From JBCCTX01 sp964468435 (GTDB taxonomy: Bacteria > Bacteroidota > Bacteroidia > J057): a DNA stretch of 64,000 nucleotides. Of this stretch, positions 17,058 to 26,211 are shown piece after piece. Where the stretch lies: positions 1 through 64,000 of the forward strand of contig CAYXVE010000002.1 of NCBI GenBank assembly GCA_964468435.1, in the 5' to 3' direction. Position 1 is the stretch's first letter; the number at the start of each line of letters is the position of its first letter. Under the pieces are notes generated by a model. The model worked only from the letters and a program-made list of their open reading frames with translations, was not told the origin of the DNA and ran no database searches. The position numbers and the translations under genes are program-made.

Positions 17058-19100
17058 TCATGGTATATTCATAATCGGTATAAAGCTGTCTCCTTCGTCC
17101 ATCCAGGCGGTCATAGCAACCTGACCAAGCTGTCCTCTGGGCTTAAGCCTCTCGGGAGATGGAGCTTTTATTTTAAGGTTAAATTTCCCCGTCTCACCTT
17201 TTTCGAGTAGTATTCTGGGATTTTCCAGTTTTTTTACCTTCCACATATCCGGATTTGTACTGGGCATCTCCATGGAAAAGGCGATGAGATGTGCCTTCTT
17301 ATCGATATTTCCCACTTCCATCTCATATGTTAGGTCGGGATAGGGACTGGCATATGGTAGTAGAGGAACATCCAGAAAGGGTTCTGTATAAGCATTATTC
17401 AGGTTGGCCAGATCCGTCTCTGCATTATTGGGATTGAGATAGGCCAGGGCAATGAAGGCGTTTTGTGGTGTGAAGGTAAATGGGATTGTGGTGCTTTGAC
17501 CTGGAGCTAGTTCAGGCAGGGTGAATGGGAAAGTTGCAATAGCAGTAGGCAGAAAAGTCGTTGGATCTAGGGGATCAAACCCTGCCATGATTGCTGGTCC
17601 CAGCAATACCAGAGAGCCTGTAAGTCCTACAGGAGCTGCTCCGGTTCCAGTATTGGTCAGGGACAAGGTCATAACGTGGGGAGGACGTACGGTGGTTACA
17701 GAAGGGGGAAGCAGACTTATGCTCACAGCATCCATGACGGGGTCGCCAAACAATGTAGGAAACTGAGTTATTCCCATACCATTTACTGGGCTATCCAGAC
17801 TAAGATCAGTGAATAGGATATCCGGACGTGGAGGAGGATTCCAGGTTATGAATAAATTGTAACTCCCATCCTGATTGCGGGAGGCAACTAGAATACTTAA
17901 TCCCAGCGCAGCATCTGTAAAGCTTTCTCCCACCTGGAAAGCAGCAGACTGCGGAGAGTTAATAGGAGAAGTCTCAGTGGGGTGCTGTACAGCTAGTGGC
18001 CGCGCAGCAAATCCTGTTTCGGTATTTAGCCAATCGGTATGGCGATAGATGACTACTCCAGGAGCATATCCAAAGTTACCCAATGCAGTATCCAATCCTT
18101 GGGTTGTGTCACGTGCTTCTACAAAGTAGCCTATGAAAGGGGTACTTCCTGAGAATGAATTTCCTGATAGCCCCGATTCATCGGGACTGGCGTTGAAGCG
18201 GATCAATTCGGGATTACCATTCGTGTTTCTAGGCACATCAACCCTGATAAGTCCTGTAGCGGTAGTAGAGGTAATTGTCCTCACACGTGTGCCTGGATCT
18301 TCAATCCAGTTAGCCATGTATCTGGAATAGGAGGAAAATTCCTGCATGGCCTGATTTCCCATAACTCCCCATCTTGCCATGAGCCTGCCCAGCTCTCCAT
18401 CCAACTGATAGAGATCTGGTAAGCCTAATTCATGCCCAAGCTCGTGGGCAATGGTACTAAAATCACTTTGTCTGATTTCTCGGAGTCCTACAGCAGCAGC
18501 AGCCACCATCTTGAGCCCTGAATTGGGCAACAACACGGGAAAATTGATCCAGGTAGCTCTAGCTCTTTTATTGGCGTTTACAGCAAAGATGATCCTATCA
18601 GTGGTATTGAAGATACCTGGAGAAGCCTCATCAGCATATATCATCGCATCAAAAAATTCTCTGCTTAGTATCTCAGAATCGTCCTGGGGAAAGGTATCAG
18701 GGTAAGCAAACTGGCATTTGCCAGGTATGGGAATAAAATTGAAGGAAGTAACGCCTTGTCCAGTAGAATTCAGGCGGGTAGCTTCCAGAAAATAAGGATT
18801 GAGCCGGTCATCCATGAGTTCTGCCAGATCGTCGGAATCGATTTCTGTTCCTGCCGTGTCAATCACAAACGGAGTTTCATCATTGAGGTATTCGCAGAGT
18901 ACAACGGCTATGTTTTGATTGAGTCCCACAGACTTTCCGATCATGGTGCCTGCCAATCCTATTTCCTGAGCTGGGGAGGAAGAACTTACTATGCTTATCC
19001 AAAGGATAATGAAAAGAGATACAGGAATTATCTTAGTCGGGATTAATGGAATTATAATAGCTCTAAGAAGGGCAATGAGGCTCTTGAAATTAGGATTCAT
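17058..19100 (-). CDS. Secreted M6-like zinc metalloprotease
   Basis: 680 residues to the TGA. A long N-terminal hydrophobic stretch (residues 9-43, ending SSSSPAQE) is a signal sequence. The active site is HELGHELGLPDLY (H219, E220, H223, with D229), the HExxHxxGxxD form of the M6/immune-inhibitor-A type metzincin-like proteases. A catalytic region to about residue 420 is followed by beta-rich domains of the CARDB/Ig kind (PDLTYEMEVGN near 600). It probably degrades extracellular protein. The frame continues in phase past the TGA through another 211 codons (16413-17048), so the ancestral protein was longer. Confidence 0.75.
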   Translation of the reverse strand: MNPNFKSLIALLRAIIIPLIPTKIIPVSLFIILWISIVSSSSPAQEIGLAGTMIGKSVGLNQNIAVVLCEYLNDETPFVIDTAGTEIDSDDLAELMDDRLNPYFLEATRLNSTGQGVTSFNFIPIPGKCQFAYPDTFPQDDSEILSREFFDAMIYADEASPGIFNTTDRIIFAVNANKRARATWINFPVLLPNSGLKMVAAAAVGLREIRQSDFSTIAHELGHELGLPDLYQLDGELGRLMARWGVMGNQAMQEFSSYSRYMANWIEDPGTRVRTITSTTATGLIRVDVPRNTNGNPELIRFNASPDESGLSGNSFSGSTPFIGYFVEARDTTQGLDTALGNFGYAPGVVIYRHTDWLNTETGFAARPLAVQHPTETSPINSPQSAAFQVGESFTDAALGLSILVASRNQDGSYNLFITWNPPPRPDILFTDLSLDSPVNGMGITQFPTLFGDPVMDAVSISLLPPSVTTVRPPHVMTLSLTNTGTGAAPVGLTGSLVLLGPAIMAGFDPLDPTTFLPTAIATFPFTLPELAPGQSTTIPFTFTPQNAFIALAYLNPNNAETDLANLNNAYTEPFLDVPLLPYASPYPDLTYEMEVGNIDKKAHLIAFSMEMPSTNPDMWKVKKLENPRILLEKGETGKFNLKIKAPSPERLKPRGQLGQVAMTAWMDEGDSFIPIMNIP

Positions 19101-19239
19101 TGTTTTGGAGGTATTAAGGTGTAAAATTGTTTCTGGAGTTACATTTTACTAAACCTACGATAATACCTTCTGAGTTTTCGTCAGGGAAAACCCGAATTTT
19201 TATATCTTAACGATATATTCAGCCAAATAGTAACAGTAT

Positions 19240-19788
19240 TTACAGGCTATCACCATTCTGAGGGATAATCATTCTCAGCAGACTGTCGGGACTCAGCCCC
19301 AGGTTGTCTATTTCTGATCTGGCAGAGATGACCAACTCATGTTCGGGGTACTTCCGGATAAATAATTCGTAGAATTTTTTGGCTTCATTGAGGCTGTGTA
19401 GCACATTGTGATAGATATATGCAACCCGGAAGAGAGCCTCGGCGCAAAGGGGATTTTGGGGGTATTGATCTATCAACTGCAGATAGAGATTGATAGCATA
19501 ATCTGGGTTCATATAGTTTGGCTCGTAGAGTGCAGCCGCCTGAAACAGGTATTCGGGTGCCCTTTCATCTTCTGGAGCTTGCTTTACAGCATCGAGATAC
19601 TTTTGAGCTAGTTTGGAGGATACTGTTTTTATGGTATCCACATCAAACATTTTATCTGTGTTCAATAGTGACTCATATCGACCTTCCAGCACCCTTAATT
19701 CTTTATGCTGATCACTAGGTGTACAGCCGGAAATTATAGCAACAATTGACAAAAGCAAGTAAAACGATATGTGTGAATATACTATCAT
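19240..19788 (-). CDS. TPR-type (BamD-like) lipoprotein
   Basis: 183 residues from the ATG at 19788. The frame is open to a TTG at 19812, but only the ATG gives a well-formed lipoprotein signal ending in IISGC. After the lipidated Cys come tetratricopeptide-like helical pairs (APEYLFQAAALY, AINLYLQLIDQYPQNPLCAEALFRVAYIY, AKKFYELFIRKYPEH). The pattern resembles BamD or YbgF-type scaffolds of the outer membrane, but the length is short for BamD and the function is open. It directly follows the DUF4159 gene on the same strand and is probably co-transcribed. Confidence 0.75.
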   Translation of the reverse strand: MIVYSHISFYLLLSIVAIISGCTPSDQHKELRVLEGRYESLLNTDKMFDVDTIKTVSSKLAQKYLDAVKQAPEDERAPEYLFQAAALYEPNYMNPDYAINLYLQLIDQYPQNPLCAEALFRVAYIYHNVLHSLNEAKKFYELFIRKYPEHELVISARSEIDNLGLSPDSLLRMIIPQNGDSL

Positions 19789-19812
19789 GGCAACAACAGA
19801 GTTTTCAATCAA

Positions 19813-20481
19813 TCAATGGTTTATAGCCCATAGTACAATATTCGCACCCATTTCAAGCGCCTGTTGGCGGATTTCTTCGGGATCATTGTGTACGTTGGGG
19901 TCTTCCCAGCCATCCCCAAGATCCGTCTCTAAAGTATAAAAAACGACAACTCTTCCTTCATAAATGAGTGCCAAACCTTTAGGGGGTTGGTTGTCGTGTT
20001 CATGTATTTTGGGTAAACCTTTTTCGAACTCAAAATGTTCGTGATAGATATCATGATTAAAGGGTAAGGACACAAATTCAAGTTCTGGAAAAACATTCTT
20101 CATTTCTCTACGAATGTATCCATTTTTATACATGCCGTAATTATCATCAATGTGAAGAAAACCACCTGAAATCAGATATAATCTCAGGCTCTGGGCATCT
20201 GATTCCGAGAATGAAACGTTGCCATGTCCAGTAAGGTATACATATGGATATTGAAAGATCTGGGAGCCTCCTGGTTCAACAACTTCTTCTTTGTCCAGAA
20301 TTCTTACATTGGAATGCTGGTTAATAAATTGTATCAGATTGGGTAGTGAGGTTTCATTTGAGTACCAATCCCCACCTCCCTCGTACTTCAGTCTAGCGAT
20401 TTTAAAATGAGGTTCTTCCTGAGAAAATCCCGGAAAGATCATAAATGCCAGACATATCCCTATCGCGATTAAATACTTCAT
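19813..20481 (-). CDS. DUF4159 domain-containing secreted protein
   Basis: 222 residues with a signal peptide (MKYLIAIGICLAFMIFPGFSQ). The DUF4159 core is recognised by FKIARLKYEGGGDWYSN near the start, YVYLTGHGNVSFSE in the middle and GGFLHIDDNYGM further on. The fold is related to class-I glutamine-amidotransferase-like (ThuA-type) domains. No function is established. It heads a two-gene unit with the TPR lipoprotein and lies after the rpsA terminator. Confidence 0.85.
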   Translation of the reverse strand: MKYLIAIGICLAFMIFPGFSQEEPHFKIARLKYEGGGDWYSNETSLPNLIQFINQHSNVRILDKEEVVEPGGSQIFQYPYVYLTGHGNVSFSESDAQSLRLYLISGGFLHIDDNYGMYKNGYIRREMKNVFPELEFVSLPFNHDIYHEHFEFEKGLPKIHEHDNQPPKGLALIYEGRVVVFYTLETDLGDGWEDPNVHNDPEEIRQQALEMGANIVLWAINH

Positions 20482-20494
20482 AATTCAAATATAA

Positions 20495-20522
20495 AAAAAG
20501 CCCTTGAAAATAAGGGCTTTTT
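20495..20522 (-). terminator. Rho-independent terminator of rpsA
   Basis: AAAAAGCCCTT pairs with AAGGGCTTTTT across a 6-base loop. It lies about 26 bp after the rpsA stop, with an A run at 20493-20499 giving the U tract on the minus-strand transcript. The opposite side also ends in T's. Confidence 0.85.
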
Positions 20523-20547
20523 ATTTTATATAAATATGTATGATATC

Positions 20548-22677
20548 TTATTCATTTGAGGAATCCTCAGAGGAAGTAGAATTTTCAGCTTGTGATTCGG
20601 ATTCACTTTCTGCAGGTTTCTCTTCCTTAAGTTGAGGTTTAGGTTCTTCTTTTTTCTTTTTTGAAGCAGATTTACCGCCCTCTTTTTCCTGAGCTTCCAT
20701 TTCCTCTTTCAATTTCGCGAGTGCATCAATTTCACCCAGTGTTGTTGTTCCAGCTTTTGAAGCAGGAGCTTTGGTTTTAGACTTTTTGCGGGTAGATTCA
20801 ACTGCGGGCTCTTTCTTCCATACTTTTGTATGGGAAAGAACGAGTCGCTTAGCATCCTTATTGAATTCAATAACCACAAATGGGGCACTGTCATCGACCT
20901 TGATTTCTTCTTTTCCATCTTCTACTTTGAGATGCTTGGTAGGTATATGTCCTTCAACGCCATACTCCAGTTCCACAGTAGCACCCTTGCTATCAATCTT
21001 TTTGATGGTACCTGCATGGGTAGACCCTACGGTGAAGATAGACGCAAATGTATCCCATACATCTTCCGTAAGCTGCTTATGTCCAAGGCTTAACCTTCTA
21101 TTTTCTTCATCTATATCGAGTACAATTACATCCAGGTTATCGCTTTCATTGACGTATTCAGATGGGTGATTGAATTTTTTGGTCCAGGAAAGGTCAGAAA
21201 TATGCACCAATCCATCCACACCTTCTTCCAATTCTACGAACAATCCATAATTGGTCATATTGCGAACAATACCGGAATGCTTACTTCCGATAGGATATTT
21301 CACGGAGATATCTGCCCATGGATCTGTCTGAAGCTGTTTAAGGCCCAGAGACATCTTACGTTCTTCCCGATCAATATTAAGTACCTTAGCGTCGAGCTCA
21401 TCTCCCACATTGAAATTTTCCATTGGATTCTTGACGTGCTGGGACCATGACATTTCGCTGGTGTGAATCAGTCCTTCTACACCGGGCATGATTTCCAGGA
21501 AGATTCCGTAATCGGCGATTGTGACAATACGTCCTTTTACTACAGCACCTTCTGTAATCTCTTCTGGCAAAGACTCCCAAGGATGTGGAGTCAGTTGCTT
21601 CATGCCCAAGCTAATACGCTTTTTGGCATCATCGAAGTCAAGTACAACGACATTGACTTTCTGATCGAGTTCCAGAACTTCCTCGGGATGGTTGATCCTG
21701 CCCCAGGATATGTCTGTTATATGTAGAAGACCATCTACACCTCCCAGATCGATGAACACGCCGAAATTGGTCATATTCTTCACGGTGCCTTCCAGTACCT
21801 GGCCTTTTTCCAGATTTTGGAGAATTTCCTTACGCTGGTCTTCGAGCTTCTCTTCTATCAATACCTTATGAGAGACGACGACATTTTCATAGGCGTGATT
21901 AATCTTGACCACCTTGAATTCCATGGTCCGGCCTACGTACATGTCAAAATCTCTGACGGGTTTTACATCTATTTGAGAACCTGGTAAAAACGCTTCAATG
22001 CCGTCTACATCTACCACAAAGCCACCCTTGGTTCTACGCATGATAAATCCATTGATAATCTCATCGCTATCCATGGATGCATTGATGCGTTCCCAAGAAC
22101 GCATACTCTTTGCGCGCTTGCGAGACAGAACCAGCTGTCCTTCACTATCCTCAATGGTTTCGATGAATACCTCTACATTATCTCCCACCTTAAGATTGGG
22201 CTTGTCGCGAAACTCAGTTATGGGAACGACCCCTTCAGACTTAAAACCGATGTTGAGAACAACTTCCTTTTCACCAATACTGCTTACACTACCTTCGACA
22301 ATTTCATTTTCGCTGAATTCTCGAAGTGTACTGCCATAAAGTTGTTCCAGTTCACCTCGTTTAGAAGAAGAATATTCATCTTCATCTTTCCACCATTCGT
22401 CATCGTCTTCTTCTTCGCCTTTCAAACTGTTTAGCAATTCGTTGGCGTCTTCCTCCTCTAAGTCTTCCTCTTCAGTATCTGAATCGTCGGAGTCTTGCTC
22501 TTCCTCGTCAATATCTGCTCCTACAATATAGGGATCATCTTCGAGGTCATCGTTCTCATCCGTATTTACTTCTACTTTCTCCTTTGAAGTTTCTTCAGTA
22601 AGAACTTCAGGAGAGTCTACTTTAGGGGGATTTTCTTCTAGTAGTTCTTGTTGTTTTTTGTCAATCTCTTCTGTCAT
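20548..22677 (-). CDS. rpsA: 30S ribosomal protein S1
   Basis: 709 residues, longer than the roughly 557 of E. coli S1. Residues 1-110 are a very acidic, low-complexity extension. Six S1 (OB-fold) repeats follow, starting near ENEIVEGSV, DEIINGFIM, KGQVLEGTV, EGAVVKGRI, IGSKHSGIV and VGSTHAGTI. Repeats 3 to 5 are the best conserved, each with a GVFIDL- or GLFVEL-type strand and a DGLxHxSD/E-type motif. A tail of about 100 residues alternates Lys-rich and Glu/Ser-rich stretches. S1 binds mRNA on the small subunit. Acidic N-terminal extensions are common in Bacteroidota S1. Confidence 0.96.
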   Translation of the reverse strand: MTEEIDKKQQELLEENPPKVDSPEVLTEETSKEKVEVNTDENDDLEDDPYIVGADIDEEEQDSDDSDTEEEDLEEEDANELLNSLKGEEEDDDEWWKDEDEYSSSKRGELEQLYGSTLREFSENEIVEGSVSSIGEKEVVLNIGFKSEGVVPITEFRDKPNLKVGDNVEVFIETIEDSEGQLVLSRKRAKSMRSWERINASMDSDEIINGFIMRRTKGGFVVDVDGIEAFLPGSQIDVKPVRDFDMYVGRTMEFKVVKINHAYENVVVSHKVLIEEKLEDQRKEILQNLEKGQVLEGTVKNMTNFGVFIDLGGVDGLLHITDISWGRINHPEEVLELDQKVNVVVLDFDDAKKRISLGMKQLTPHPWESLPEEITEGAVVKGRIVTIADYGIFLEIMPGVEGLIHTSEMSWSQHVKNPMENFNVGDELDAKVLNIDREERKMSLGLKQLQTDPWADISVKYPIGSKHSGIVRNMTNYGLFVELEEGVDGLVHISDLSWTKKFNHPSEYVNESDNLDVIVLDIDEENRRLSLGHKQLTEDVWDTFASIFTVGSTHAGTIKKIDSKGATVELEYGVEGHIPTKHLKVEDGKEEIKVDDSAPFVVIEFNKDAKRLVLSHTKVWKKEPAVESTRKKSKTKAPASKAGTTTLGEIDALAKLKEEMEAQEKEGGKSASKKKKEEPKPQLKEEKPAESESESQAENSTSSEDSSNE

Positions 22678-22828
22678 ACATTATAGTCTCCTTCCTGCCC
22701 AGTATAACTGAGCGTTTGCAAAGGTAAATATTATTTAGCAGTCATACAAAACAGTATTGTCAATAATTTTTTCGAATACATTATTAAAGGAAAATTTGCT
22801 TTATTAGCTGAACAGTTTGCGAAAAACT

Positions 22829-23626
22829 ATGAAATACTTCGATCAGAAAATTGTATGGATTACTGGAGCGTCCTCAGGAATAGGAGAGGCGTTGGCATAT
22901 GAATTGGCACAACACGATGCGATCCTGATCTTGTCTGCAAGACGAAAGGAGGAACTGGAGCGAGTACAGGAAAAGTGTTTACAGATGACGGCTCAGTGCT
23001 ATGTGTATCCACTGGACCTGACCCTGAGCGAGCAGATCCTCGAGGTAGCCCACGATGTTATCAATCGATTTGGGAGAGTAGACATCCTGATCAATAATGG
23101 CGGGATGAGCATGAGGGCCCTTGCTCATGAAGCTAAGTTATCAGTTGACAGGAAGATCATGGAAGTCAATTTTTTTGGCCAGATCGCGCTTACTAAGGCA
23201 GTATTGCCATCAATGATCGCCTATGGAAGTGGGCATTTGGTCGCAGTCAGTAGTCTAACTGGAAAATTTGGGTTCCCACTAAGGTCTGCCTATGCAGCAA
23301 GTAAACACGCATTGGCTGGATACTTTGAAACCTTGGGCCTGGAACTCTCCCACAAAAATATCAAGTCTACTGTGGTTTTTCCCGGAAGAATCAATACCAA
23401 CATTTCCCTTCATGCATTAACCAAAGATGGAAGCCCTCATGGGATAATGGATAAAGGTCAGAAAAAGGGAATCCCCGCAGATAAATGTGCTAGAAAGATG
23501 TTGAAAGGGATTAGCCAGCAAAAACGCGAAATCATTATTGCCGGAGAAGAGATGCTTCTCGTATTTTTCAAACGCTTTATACCTCCGTTGTTTTATATGA
23601 TTGCTTCAAGGGTAGATCCGTATTAG
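22829..23626 (+). CDS. Short-chain dehydrogenase/reductase (SDR)
   Basis: 265 residues from the ATG at 22829; the frame also opens at a TTG at 22817. Classical SDR motifs are TGASSGIG (NAD(P) binding), DILINNGGMS (NNAG-like), the catalytic Ser in VAVSSLTGK and YAASK with Tyr and Lys. The pattern resembles the DHRS7-like group of lipid or steroid reductases. The C-terminal 35 residues are hydrophobic (MLLVFFKRFIPPLFYMIAS), suggesting membrane association. Substrate unknown. It is divergent from rpsA. Confidence 0.88.
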   Translation: MKYFDQKIVWITGASSGIGEALAYELAQHDAILILSARRKEELERVQEKCLQMTAQCYVYPLDLTLSEQILEVAHDVINRFGRVDILINNGGMSMRALAHEAKLSVDRKIMEVNFFGQIALTKAVLPSMIAYGSGHLVAVSSLTGKFGFPLRSAYAASKHALAGYFETLGLELSHKNIKSTVVFPGRINTNISLHALTKDGSPHGIMDKGQKKGIPADKCARKMLKGISQQKREIIIAGEEMLLVFFKRFIPPLFYMIASRVDPY

Positions 23627-23691
23627 GGGTTTTCTCCATAGTCAATTGCTATGGGATATCATTGAGAATAGGAGGCTAAAAAATCTCATGT

Positions 23692-24492
23692 TTAATCTAG
23701 TCTTCTCCACTCTTCCTGGACAGGTCCTCTTGATGAGCGGTATGAAAGTACCCATTTGTCTCCGCTGTACTCCGATTCATACCGTAATTCTTTGAAGACT
23801 GCATCACTACTACGATTATTGAAATGTATCACTGCTTTGAACTGCTTATTGCGGAAGGTGTATGCACCTCCCAGAGCAGAAATAATTTCCCGGCTACGAT
23901 TGTCGTATTCCACTTCCTGAAATACTGTTCCCGCCATGAGTCTCAGCACGGTCGTAGAGGGATTATTGGGATATTCCAGTCGCCATACTCCCACTAAAGG
24001 GGTTTCCACACCATAGTCGATCCTTTCGTATTCTTCGTCGAGTTCTACCTGTATATCCTGATACGTTACATATCCCTGTTGCCGAAACCAGTCCCGACTT
24101 ACATCAAGCTTAAAGGTAAATGTCTTGCCCACCAGATCCGGGTCATAATCATGGAAGATCACATATTCAGAATAGACTCCGTTGCGAATGGTGTAAGTAC
24201 CTCCGGCAGATACATAATACTCCTTCTGCCGGGAGTCATACACAGCCAACATAAAGTATCCCTCTGAGAAGACTTTTATTTGATAGCCCGTCGGATTATC
24301 AAATGGGTCAACACTCTCAATGATCATTTTCCAGGCTCCTTGTAGCCTTCGATCCAGGATATGGTCTGTGGTGTCTGCCTCTGCGGGGCAGGATGCATAC
24401 CTTCCAAAAACGGGTAATACACATGTGTATATACAAGCAAGCAAACAGAATTTTTTGAAAAAATGATATGGGGCGGCCTGGTACTGAAGCAT
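23692..24492 (-). CDS. Secreted protein with two tandem copies of a lipocalin-like domain
   Basis: 266 residues. A basic and hydrophobic N-terminus (residues 10-28) acts as a signal sequence. Two homologous halves can be aligned: LQGAWKM...SAGGTYTIRN (about 48-105) and LVGVWRL...ALGGAYTFRN (about 155-212). Each has a G-x-W start and a GG-x-Y-T-x-R-N strand, as in small lipocalin-like domains of Bacteroidota lipoproteins. This is an internal duplication. Function unknown; a ligand-binding or envelope role is a guess. Confidence 0.6.
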   Translation of the reverse strand: MLQYQAAPYHFFKKFCLLACIYTCVLPVFGRYASCPAEADTTDHILDRRLQGAWKMIIESVDPFDNPTGYQIKVFSEGYFMLAVYDSRQKEYYVSAGGTYTIRNGVYSEYVIFHDYDPDLVGKTFTFKLDVSRDWFRQQGYVTYQDIQVELDEEYERIDYGVETPLVGVWRLEYPNNPSTTVLRLMAGTVFQEVEYDNRSREIISALGGAYTFRNKQFKAVIHFNNRSSDAVFKELRYESEYSGDKWVLSYRSSRGPVQEEWRRLD

Positions 24493-24620
24493 AACGGAAT
24501 GAGCGGATAGGTTTTACAATAGGATGAAGATTTTATTTTTAAAAGTTATAAACAGACCATAAATTATTCAATCAGACAAATGCGTAACACTTGTAAGAGT
24601 ATTTTAAATTTTGCAGCACA

Positions 24621-24923
24621 ATGAATATTTCTGAATTTATAGAGTCGCTTCAGTCTTCACAGCCTTCTACTCACCTTAGCAGGCCCCTACAAGCTATGTG
24701 GGCGGAAGGAAAAGGAGACTGGGATACTGCGCATGACCTTGTGCAGGACGATCGACAAGGAGATGGAGCTTGGGTACATGCTTATTTACACCGCAAAGAA
24801 GGGGATAAGTGGAATGCTGGTTACTGGTATAGAAGGGCTGGTAAGGCGTTTCCGCAGTGTTCATTAGAGGAGGAGTGGAAACAAATTGCGGAAGATTTAT
24901 TGGAAAAGGACGAAGTTAGATGA
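24621..24923 (+). CDS. Conserved small hypothetical protein
   Basis: 100 residues, soluble and acidic. It contains DWDTAHDLVQ, WVHAYLHRKEGD and NAGYWYRRAGK, a well-conserved pattern of a small uncharacterised family that occurs in several bacterial phyla. No catalytic motif can be named. The ATG at 24621 follows an AT-rich leader. It is flanked by convergent and divergent genes and is probably monocistronic. Confidence 0.75.
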   Translation: MNISEFIESLQSSQPSTHLSRPLQAMWAEGKGDWDTAHDLVQDDRQGDGAWVHAYLHRKEGDKWNAGYWYRRAGKAFPQCSLEEEWKQIAEDLLEKDEVR

Positions 24924-25033
24924 AAATAAGGGGATGATAATCAAGCTCTTTATTCGATATATCTTTATTGTTACATAGAAAAGTATCATGTAGGGATTTA
25001 AGCAATTTTGTTATATTAATAAAGCTGTAAATC

Positions 25034-26176
25034 TCAATGTGCTAAATCTTCTCCTACTGATAATGCATATACCGCAAATGACCCTAGCCAGTGTTCACCC
25101 TCATAATTGCCACTGGCTACATGGGGCATTGTAGCCTTGATATGTTTTTCTGCAGCATGCAAGAGAAGGTTATATTCCTGAGATTGTGGATGTAAGACAG
25201 AGGCTATTCCCATCATACACCAGGCCCTACTGAGATTGAGGCCATCAAGATGTACGATCTGTGGATCATTGCGATCGGCTACTTCAGCAGGGTTAAGCAG
25301 TTGATGGGGTTTGCCAGACTTCAACCCAGGTAAAAAGTCTTGCAGCCAAACCCGGAAGGTATCCGGTTCGAGTATGCGTCTCATCAGATTGGCTTCCTCC
25401 AGACAAGGAGAAAGGAAATCAGAACCACTGGGCTCCCAGTCAGCTGGGCAATCCTTGTCTTTGAAGTAATACAGTTTTCCCACAGAAGAGATCAGATTGG
25501 CCAGAGAATCATCTTTTATCTCCAGGGCATAGTCCCAGGCATATGACAACCCAAAAGCTGTGTTGGAATGCAGACCCGTACGTACGGGATATGTCTGCCT
25601 GGGTAAAAACTCTTTGTAGCGGTTTACAATGGCTTGAGTCAGGGGAGAAAGGGTTTTATACCACACTCTAGCCTGTACGTCTTCCCAGGTCCCTAATTCC
25701 TGTGCCAGTTTTAGCAACCAGGCCCAGCCATACATCCTTTCGAAGGATTTCTGATGTGGTAGGTTGATGTAAGATACTTCCTGGGCAATATTTTCTGCCG
25801 TCAGATTAGCTGATATCATTTGTCTGATCGTTTCTCCCTGTGGTAATGATGGAAATTTTTTTAGTAGTTTCACTAGCATCCAGTGTCCGTGTACCGAAGA
25901 GTGCCAGTCAAAACACCCATAAAATGCGGGATGTAAGACCTTGGGCGACTGTACTTCAGTTTCGTTTTGCATAATGTGGCTCAGCTTGTTGGGGTACGCT
26001 GTTTGAATGCAATTGATCGCCAGATCAGCCAAATTCTCTGCAGCCTCCATGGACATGGAGGGCAATGCTAAATGATCGATAGTCATCGGGTTCTTCTCCT
26101 CTTCACATCCCATCAAAGATCCTATTGCACATAATGTAAAGAATAAAAAATTTTTCCTGAAAAAGTTCGTTGCCAT
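25034..26176 (-). CDS. DUF2891 family lipoprotein
   Basis: 380 residues. A lipoprotein signal ends in GSLMGC near residue 24. The DUF2891 signature stretches are HPAFYGCFDWHSSVHGHWMLV near residue 80, then ERMYGWAW, GLHSNTAFGLSYAWDYA and DFLSPCLEEANLMRR, followed by HLDGLNLSRAWCM. The layout of conserved His, Trp and Glu in an all-helical (alpha/alpha toroid-like) protein suggests a glycan-active enzyme, but no activity is established. It is divergent from lgt. Confidence 0.88.
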   Translation of the reverse strand: MATNFFRKNFLFFTLCAIGSLMGCEEEKNPMTIDHLALPSMSMEAAENLADLAINCIQTAYPNKLSHIMQNETEVQSPKVLHPAFYGCFDWHSSVHGHWMLVKLLKKFPSLPQGETIRQMISANLTAENIAQEVSYINLPHQKSFERMYGWAWLLKLAQELGTWEDVQARVWYKTLSPLTQAIVNRYKEFLPRQTYPVRTGLHSNTAFGLSYAWDYALEIKDDSLANLISSVGKLYYFKDKDCPADWEPSGSDFLSPCLEEANLMRRILEPDTFRVWLQDFLPGLKSGKPHQLLNPAEVADRNDPQIVHLDGLNLSRAWCMMGIASVLHPQSQEYNLLLHAAEKHIKATMPHVASGNYEGEHWLGSFAVYALSVGEDLAH

Positions 26177-26211
26177 ATGTTGTGAGATGTTTAATCCTGG
26201 TACTACATGAA

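Noticed and set aside
17058..17060. TGA between the two protease parts as a selenocysteine codon
   Set aside because: No SECIS-like hairpin was recognised and the neighbouring residues (IP-stop-YYR) do not form a redox or catalytic motif.
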